The notes under the pieces were generated by a model. That model did not search any database. It saw only the letters and a list, made by a program, of their open reading frames with translations, and was not told the origin of the DNA. A program made the position numbers and the translations under genes. Positions 58,626 to 64,000 of a DNA stretch of 64,000 bases are shown piece by piece. The stretch covers positions 62,001 through 126,000 of the forward strand of contig NZ_FORI01000008.1 of NCBI RefSeq assembly GCF_900113965.1. Direction: 5' to 3'. The DNA is from Treponema bryantii. Its GTDB lineage: Bacteria; Spirochaetota; Spirochaetia; Treponematales; Treponemataceae. Positions within the stretch are counted from its first letter, which is position 1, and each line of letters opens with the position of its first letter.

Positions 58626-59581
58626 TTCCCCTCCGTTGTAGAGTCTGCATTCTTTTCATCAAGCATTTTCTGAGCTTCCAGAGCTTTTTCCTTAAGAAGC
58701 TTTAACTGATATTTCTTTTCATCAAACGGCTCTGGAGCTGGAATATCCTTTTCACCGGCCTCTTTTAATTCTGCAATTATACGGTCTGCCTCTGCCTGAT
58801 TATTTTTCAAAGCGGCAATCTGAAGTTCAAGTTCTGCAACCTGTTTTTCAAGGGTTTCATTACGAGCCTGAGCCGCAGTAAGCTTTTGTCTTGTAGAATC
58901 CATTGCCTCAGAATTATAAAGTCTGAGCTGGCGTTCATATTCCTCTTTTGCAGAAAGATATTCTTCTCCAGTCTGTTTAAGAAGATACAAAAGCTTTTCT
59001 TCTCTTCCGCGCTGCAAAATAGTTTCAAGTCTGTACTGTGCAGCAGGAGTTTTTGGAGACTCAGGAAACTCTGTTACAATGCGTTCGTAAACAGAACCCG
59101 CTTCATCATACTTATAACCTGCAAAAAGCGATTCTCCGATATAAAAAAGTGCGTAAGAATATAATTCATCTTTTTCATAACGATGACAGAAATCACTAAG
59201 CACTACGATAGACTTTTCATACTCTCCAAGAGAATAAAGGAGCTTACCCTTCTGATAATAAACGCGTGAATAATACATTGAGTCTGAAAAGTTCTCAAGA
59301 TAGAAATTACAGTCATCAAGTGCGCTCTTATTATCACCATCATACACTTCTGCCATAATCAGCATAAAGTATGTATCCGGATTTAGATTCTCTTTATATG
59401 AGACAGCCTTCTTAAGCTGAAATTTTGCATCAGCCCACTCACCTCTTGAATAAGACTTGCAGGCTTCAACAAAAGCAGAGGATGCGGATTCAGATGCCGC
59501 AGCATACATAAAAACAGATGCACAAATCACTGCCGCTGCAGTGAACTTCTTAAAATCTCTCAACAATCTTCTCAACTCCAT
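58622..59581 (-). CDS. Exported TPR/coiled-coil protein
   Basis: A 319-residue protein. It begins with a signal-like segment (KFTAAAVICASVFMYAAAS). TPR-type repeats follow (SRGEWADAKFQLKKAVSYK, YFMLIMAEVYDGDNKSALDDC, YSRVYYQKGKLLYSLGEYEKSIVVL, YALFYIGESLFAGYKYDEAGSVYERI), then a long coiled coil (about 205-270, rich in Glu, Lys and Gln). Its layout is reminiscent of YbgF/CpoB or BamD-type periplasmic proteins, but with the coiled coil at the other end. It overlaps rpe by 10 bases and the next lipoprotein gene by 4. Confidence 0.77.
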   Translation of the reverse strand: MELRRLLRDFKKFTAAAVICASVFMYAAASESASSAFVEACKSYSRGEWADAKFQLKKAVSYKENLNPDTYFMLIMAEVYDGDNKSALDDCNFYLENFSDSMYYSRVYYQKGKLLYSLGEYEKSIVVLSDFCHRYEKDELYSYALFYIGESLFAGYKYDEAGSVYERIVTEFPESPKTPAAQYRLETILQRGREEKLLYLLKQTGEEYLSAKEEYERQLRLYNSEAMDSTRQKLTAAQARNETLEKQVAELELQIAALKNNQAEADRIIAELKEAGEKDIPAPEPFDEKKYQLKLLKEKALEAQKMLDEKNADSTTEGK

Positions 59582-60201
59582 TTAAGGCTGCCGTTGAAAA
59601 AGCAGGAACCTGAAACAACTATATCGGCACCGGCGTCAATTACAGAACCAAGAGTCTCATTGTTTACTCCGCCGTCCACAGAAATCTTATAGTTTAATCC
59701 ATGCTCTTCTCTGTATTTTTTCAGTTCAGCAACTTTCTCCACACAGGAAGGAATAAGCTTCTGTCCGCCCCAGCCGGGATTGACAGTCATCACTAATATA
59801 ATATCGGCACAAGGCAGGATTTCCGACAGTGCAGCAACTGATGTACCCGGGCAAAGAGAAACACCAGCTTTTTTACCCTTTTCATGAATCATCTGAATTA
59901 CGCGGTGAGCATGAGAAGTGGCTTCAAAATGAAAAGTAATCCAGTCTGCACCGGCAAGGGCAAACGAATCAACATGAAGCTCCGGCTTATCCACCATAAG
60001 GTGTACATCAAAAGGCAGCTTTGTAAGTTTTCTGATTGATCTGATTACAGGTTCACCATATGTGATTTCCGGAACAAAAGAGCCGTCCATAACATCAATA
60101 TGAACTGCTCCACCCTGATTATTTTCTATTTTTTTAATCTCGTTTCCCAAGTCTGCAAAATCAGCAGAAAGAAGCGACGGTGCTAAAATCTGATTTTTCA
60201 T
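59572..60201 (-). CDS. rpe: Ribulose-phosphate 3-epimerase
   Basis: A 209-residue TIM-barrel enzyme of the pentose phosphate pathway that interconverts ribulose and xylulose 5-phosphates. Motifs are APSLLSADFADL, HIDVMDGSFVPEITYGEPVI, DVHLMVDKPE, ILVMTVNPGWGGQKLIPSCVEKV, SVDGGVNNET and DIVVSGSCFF, holding the metal and catalytic His and Asp. A promoter (TTGATG, 17-base spacer, TAAAAT at 60216-60211) ends 9 bases before the ATG with no Shine-Dalgarno. It is the first gene of the four-gene minus-strand run 56142-60201. Confidence 0.94.
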   Translation of the reverse strand: MKNQILAPSLLSADFADLGNEIKKIENNQGGAVHIDVMDGSFVPEITYGEPVIRSIRKLTKLPFDVHLMVDKPELHVDSFALAGADWITFHFEATSHAHRVIQMIHEKGKKAGVSLCPGTSVAALSEILPCADIILVMTVNPGWGGQKLIPSCVEKVAELKKYREEHGLNYKISVDGGVNNETLGSVIDAGADIVVSGSCFFNGSLKWS

Positions 60202-60210
60202 TTGGTAATT

Positions 60211-60239
60211 ATTTTAACAGATATTTCCACAATCATCAA
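60211..60239 (-). promoter_or_regulatory. Promoter of rpe and the envelope genes
   Basis: On the minus strand TTGATG (60239-60234), a 17-base spacer and TAAAAT (60216-60211), 9 bases before the ATG at 60201. It probably serves the run rpe to 56142, which has no other clear promoter. Confidence 0.55.
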
Positions 60240-60308
60240 TATTTTCTATATAATCATAATAAAAATGCAATGCAACTAAAAATTTATACAATAGTTGAAA
60301 ATTTTTGC

Positions 60309-60337
60309 TTGACAGATTAATACTTTCGCTGTATAAA
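60309..60337 (+). promoter_or_regulatory. Promoter of the TPR-greA pair
   Basis: TTGACA (60309-60314), a 17-base spacer and TATAAA (60332-60337), close to consensus. The start near 60344 gives a leader of about 73 bases without a Shine-Dalgarno sequence. A second TAGAAT box lies about 9 bases before the ATG at 60417 and could give a leaderless transcript. Confidence 0.65.
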
Positions 60338-60416
60338 TCTTATCCCAATTTTAACAAAATCTCATATTTTTTATTGATTAAAAATCTTTTCTTGTATAAA
60401 ATAGAATTTAGACACT

Positions 60417-61349
60417 ATGGACTTTCAGACAGAAACTGAACTTAAGGTTGCCCTGGGCTACTTGCAGCAGGGAAATCCTTTAGAGGCACAAAAAATCATA
60501 AGTTCTCTCTTCGAGCATGACCTGGAAAGCATAGAACTTGTATATACAAACAAGTGCTGTATCTTCTGGATAGATTCCATAAAGCGTCTGAAAGGTATTG
60601 ATGATTCCTTTGAACGCAGCGAAAACATTCTTCTGGAATGGAAAAACTTTCAGGACTATATTTCGCGCGAAAGCAATCCTTATGAGCCTGCTCTTTTTGC
60701 GGTTCAGCAGGGGTTCTTTAAGAACGCATTGGAAGAGTATAAAAAAATGCTGGAGGAAAAAGACCCGCTCCAGAAAGCCGAAATCTACAAGAAAACCGGC
60801 ATTTGCTATAAAAAGCTTGGAGATTTTGAAAACGCGCGGGCGTTTCTGACAGAAGCAAACAATATTTACCCGAACCTTTCTTCGGTACTTGCGGAGCTGG
60901 CAGACTGCTTCTCCCTTTGTGGTGAGGATAAGTTCGGAAAGGTACTGTACAGAGAAGCATTTTTTGCAGCCCCGGACAGCATCGACCTGGATTTTCTTGA
61001 TTCAGAGCTCATTAAATGTCTTATTGAAAAGACAAAGAGTAAAGGCTATTCAGGAAAGCAGCTCCTCTATTGGATTCCGGTATACGGAGTTCTTGGCGGA
61101 GTATTTAACATTAAGAGAGAGCTGACTTCTCAGGAAGTTGCCAGACTTAAAAAAGACATTTACGCGATGGAAAACGAGATTAAAGATCCATCTTGCAACA
61201 GCGAGATTCTTGTTCCGCGTTTGCTCAATTGTTATTTCTGGCTTATGGATCATTATGACTTGGCAAATGAGACTCAGGCCAAGATTAATGAAGTGTTATT
61301 ACGAATTAAACTTCTGGATTCTGCTGTGTACGAGATGTACATTAAATAG
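60417..61349 (+). CDS. TPR-type helical protein
   Basis: A 310-residue soluble protein of unknown function. Residues about 90-180 form TPR-like pairs (FKNALEEYKKMLEEKDPLQKAEIYKKTGICYKKLGDFENARAFLTEANNIYP, VLAELADCFSLCGEDKFGKVLYREA). No signal peptide or membrane helix is seen. It is placed directly before the long greA gene, 26 bases away, and is probably cotranscribed, so a role linked to transcription or a shared complex is possible. No Shine-Dalgarno sequence precedes the ATG. Confidence 0.75.
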   Translation: MDFQTETELKVALGYLQQGNPLEAQKIISSLFEHDLESIELVYTNKCCIFWIDSIKRLKGIDDSFERSENILLEWKNFQDYISRESNPYEPALFAVQQGFFKNALEEYKKMLEEKDPLQKAEIYKKTGICYKKLGDFENARAFLTEANNIYPNLSSVLAELADCFSLCGEDKFGKVLYREAFFAAPDSIDLDFLDSELIKCLIEKTKSKGYSGKQLLYWIPVYGVLGGVFNIKRELTSQEVARLKKDIYAMENEIKDPSCNSEILVPRLLNCYFWLMDHYDLANETQAKINEVLLRIKLLDSAVYEMYIK

Positions 61350-61375
61350 CACAGCAGCCAGACAAGGAGATTAAA

Positions 61376-64000
61376 ATGGCAGAATTAATGCAGTCAATTC
61401 AGGACATGCTGAAGGAAGAGACTTGGACACGTGCAACTATCAGTAACTACACCCAGAACAATCTTAAGGAGCTCGCAGACCTCGTAGAAAAGGCTAAGAG
61501 CGAAGGTATTATTAAAGAGGTTCATGAAGTTTGTCAGGAACATCTCTCTCACTCAAAAGACAGCATCATCGCTCTTTACATCTGCGGTATTCTTGACCTG
61601 CAGAACGGCTCTCTTGATAACTCTGCCCTTGTTACTCTTGTAGACATCTTCCAGAAGAACCACAAGGAAAACATCGTAACTTATCTTTGTGAAAGCATTC
61701 TTGCTGATGACGAAAACAATAAATTTGCTCTCAGAACACTCGCAGACAGCTACCTTGCAGAAGGCAGCGACAAAGTTTGGGACCTTTATGAGAAGCTCGT
61801 ACGCATTGACTTTGAAGAAGCAGACCTTGCAAAACTCCTTGGTGAGCACTACGAAACAGCTGGCGATTCAGACAGCGCAATCAGCTTCTACAAGAAAGCA
61901 ATTCTCCGCTACATCAATGCAAATAACTACAATGCCTGCAAAGAAGTATGGACAAAACTCGTTCAGCTTATGCCAGAAGAGTTCGACTTCTTCCAGAACC
62001 TCAGAAGAAAGATTTCTAAGCAGATGGGAGATCAGAAGACTACAACTCTCATGCAGGAACTTTATGATTATTATAAAGACAACAAGAAGTGGGACATTGC
62101 AATCACTATCCTCAAGCAGAATCTTGAAGTAGATCCAAAAGATACTTGGGCTAGAAAAGAAATTACAGACTGCTTCCGCGGTAAATATGCTGCTCACAGC
62201 CACCTTGATGACTACATTCGTTCTTCAAACCTTTCTGCAAGCTACAGAAACGTATTTGAAGCTATCAACGACTTTGAAAAACACATTGCTTTTGATAAGG
62301 GCGGATTCGTATTCCACAGAAACTGGGGTGTAGGTAAAATCGCTAGCCTCGATAACGACACTCTTACAATCAACTTTGGTAAAGCTGCCGGAATCCATGA
62401 AATCAAACTTTCTATGGCAGTTACAGCCCTTAAACCACTTGCAAAAGATCATATCTGGGTTCTTAAAGCCCTTAACTACGTAAAAGAAGGCGGAAACAAA
62501 GTTCCTCTCGCTGAAAAAATCAAAAAAGACAAGGAATGGACTCTTAAGACTATCATCAAGAGCTATGACAACAACTGTGATCTTAAGACAATCAAAAACG
62601 AACTTGTACGCACTGTTACAGAAAAAGATGGAAAGACAAAGAAAGAACTTGGTATTCTTACATCTGGTGAATGGACATCTTGGAACGCAGCTGCTAAAAA
62701 GATTCTTGAAACAAACCCAGTATTCGGTGTAAATCCTAATGACATCAATATGTACACAGTTCGCGAAGGAAGCATTACTCCAGTTGAAAAGCTTGCAAAC
62801 GAATTCAAGGCTCAGAAGCAGTTCTTCGCACGCGTAGATATCTTCATGAAGTTCTTCAATGATGAAGATATGGATCGCTCAAACGACAACTTTGCAGAAA
62901 TGTATGCTTACTTCACAGGCTTCCTCAAGAACATTTCAAAGATTACAGAGCAGGTTCTTGCTTCTTACCTCATCGCACGCTATGTAAGTGCTCAGGATTC
63001 ACGCTTCCTCTACCCTGTAAAAGAAACTTTTGCAGAAATCTATGGACGCATTGAAGATCCTCGCGAACTTTACAAGGAACTCAAAGATTCTAAGAACACT
63101 CACCTCAAGGCAGACTTCCTTGAATGCATTAAGATGCTTCCAGACTGGAACGCACAGTACATCCGTCTCTTCCCTACTGTACTTGATATGAAGCTTATCA
63201 ACGAGCTCATTAACGCAGGCTTTACAGCAGATGTACAAAAGCTCGTTAAGACAAGCTTTGAAGCATACAAAGATTTCCGCGAAACAGTTCTCTTCTTCTT
63301 TGAGAAGTGTCAGGACTTTGAATGGTTCAAGAACGCTGGTATTTCTTACGAAAAGCAGCTCATTACTCTTATCAATGTAATTGAACTTACATTCCGTGAA
63401 ATCAACAACCACGTAAATACAACAGAAAACAAGAAGATCAATAAGAAAGCTACTGAGCTTCTGTTTGAAAACGATACAATCTTCAACTACATGTTCTCTA
63501 ACGACGAAAACACAGTTAAGAAGATGTACACTCTCATTGATGATATTGCAGACATTGATCCATCATACAAATCAACAGCCCGCAATAAGATTCTTGAGAA
63601 GTACCCAGACTTCAAGTTCCGTGTATCTGAAGAAAAGCTTACACAGCCAAAGGGTATGATTGTTACTTCAAAGAAGCTTGCTGAAAAGAAAGCAGAAATT
63701 GATGACATCAAGAATGTTAAACTTGAAAACAACAAGATTGCTCTTGCTGATGCTAAGGCTAAGGGAGACCTTAAAGAAAACGCTGAATATCAGGCTGCTA
63801 AGGAAGAGAAACAGCGCCTCGAGCACACACTTTCTAAACTTCAGGAAGAACTCAACCGCGCCGTTATCTTTGACCCAACAACAAGCACAACAGCAGTTGT
63901 TTCTTTCGCAACAGAAGTTACATTGCACGACAACATTGGAAACTCAGACGAAGTTTACACAATTCTTGGACCTTGGGAATCTGATCCGGACAACAACATC
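61376..64000 (+). CDS. greA: GreA-type transcript-cleavage factor with long N-terminal extension (partial)
   Basis: At least 875 residues, open to the right edge. The first 760 or so residues are helical, with TPR-like repeats near residues 60-280, and include a small CarD/Tudor-like segment (FHRNWGVGKIASLDNDTLTINFG, near 310). From about residue 760 the protein becomes GreA: a coiled coil with the acidic tip GDLKENAEYQAAKEEK (usual GDLSENAEY) and the start of the C-terminal domain (DEVYTILGPWESDP). GreA rescues backtracked RNA polymerase. Such long GreA proteins are known in treponemes. AAGGAGA lies before the ATG. Codon use is strongly biased, suggesting high expression. Confidence 0.88.
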   Translation, partial: MAELMQSIQDMLKEETWTRATISNYTQNNLKELADLVEKAKSEGIIKEVHEVCQEHLSHSKDSIIALYICGILDLQNGSLDNSALVTLVDIFQKNHKENIVTYLCESILADDENNKFALRTLADSYLAEGSDKVWDLYEKLVRIDFEEADLAKLLGEHYETAGDSDSAISFYKKAILRYINANNYNACKEVWTKLVQLMPEEFDFFQNLRRKISKQMGDQKTTTLMQELYDYYKDNKKWDIAITILKQNLEVDPKDTWARKEITDCFRGKYAAHSHLDDYIRSSNLSASYRNVFEAINDFEKHIAFDKGGFVFHRNWGVGKIASLDNDTLTINFGKAAGIHEIKLSMAVTALKPLAKDHIWVLKALNYVKEGGNKVPLAEKIKKDKEWTLKTIIKSYDNNCDLKTIKNELVRTVTEKDGKTKKELGILTSGEWTSWNAAAKKILETNPVFGVNPNDINMYTVREGSITPVEKLANEFKAQKQFFARVDIFMKFFNDEDMDRSNDNFAEMYAYFTGFLKNISKITEQVLASYLIARYVSAQDSRFLYPVKETFAEIYGRIEDPRELYKELKDSKNTHLKADFLECIKMLPDWNAQYIRLFPTVLDMKLINELINAGFTADVQKLVKTSFEAYKDFRETVLFFFEKCQDFEWFKNAGISYEKQLITLINVIELTFREINNHVNTTENKKINKKATELLFENDTIFNYMFSNDENTVKKMYTLIDDIADIDPSYKSTARNKILEKYPDFKFRVSEEKLTQPKGMIVTSKKLAEKKAEIDDIKNVKLENNKIALADAKAKGDLKENAEYQAAKEEKQRLEHTLSKLQEELNRAVIFDPTTSTTAVVSFATEVTLHDNIGNSDEVYTILGPWESDPDNNI

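Overview
The window is a gene-dense bacterial chromosome segment, about 64 kb and AT-rich, that reads as a free-living saccharolytic treponeme (Spirochaetota), probably a gut or rumen type. This is inferred from several features: a transcript-cleavage factor GreA carried on a very long helical N-terminal extension, a fused type I dehydroquinase/shikimate dehydrogenase, many TPR proteins and lipoproteins, an orphan PASTA membrane protein, a SUF system with SufU, and many plant-glycan enzymes. No marker gene that would fix the species is present.

Layout. 1-2.5 kb: end of a lipoprotein with an apparent sulfatase-modifying-factor domain, a YhcC-type radical SAM protein and an M28 peptidase, followed by a non-coding array of five 38-bp palindromic units (2213-2525) and a GC-rich palindrome block. 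2.8-8.7 kb: glyA, a flavodoxin/ferredoxin protein, an IS110-family element with a structured 5' end that could encode a bridge RNA, and a chemoreceptor that the element seems to have separated from its promoter. 8.8-12 kb: a phospholipid operon (flippase-like membrane protein, PssA, Psd, PAP2 phosphatase) giving phosphatidylethanolamine. 12-22.4 kb: a minus-strand block with an RluA-type synthase, rpiA, aroDE, PASTA protein, fmt, def, hisD and a HisA-HisI-HisE triple fusion. 22.5-27.8 kb: mixed single genes (S41 peptidase, deaminase, AraC regulator, GNAT, flavin reductase, DUF3795-like protein). 28-37 kb: a glycan locus (GH35, LacI regulator, CE2-like esterase, GH130, Gfo/Idh/MocA, GH39) ending in an FMN oxidoreductase gene broken by one stop codon. 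37-39 kb: thiamine diphosphokinase, CYTH protein, thioesterase. 39-47 kb: sufCB, an opposite-strand EAL protein, then sufD-sufS-GNAT-sufU and tRNA-Arg(UCU). 47-56 kb: lipoprotein, TPR protein, a sigma54-activator-like protein, rpsA, cmk, an RluB/RsuA-type synthase, scpB, scpA, folK and recA. 56-64 kb: three envelope-type TPR/lipoprotein genes, rpe, a TPR gene and the start of the long greA.

Two themes cut across the window. First, several families of short palindromic repeats are scattered through it. Many begin at or within a few bases of a stop codon, and four lie in frame inside genes (yhcC-like, M28 peptidase, RluA-like and sufD), adding about 8-12 codons. Second, many genes have a recognisable -10 hexamer only 6-9 bases before the start codon and no Shine-Dalgarno sequence, which points to common leaderless transcription. 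The 38-bp palindrome array, the in-frame repeats and the IS110/bridge RNA region are the best candidates for follow-up.
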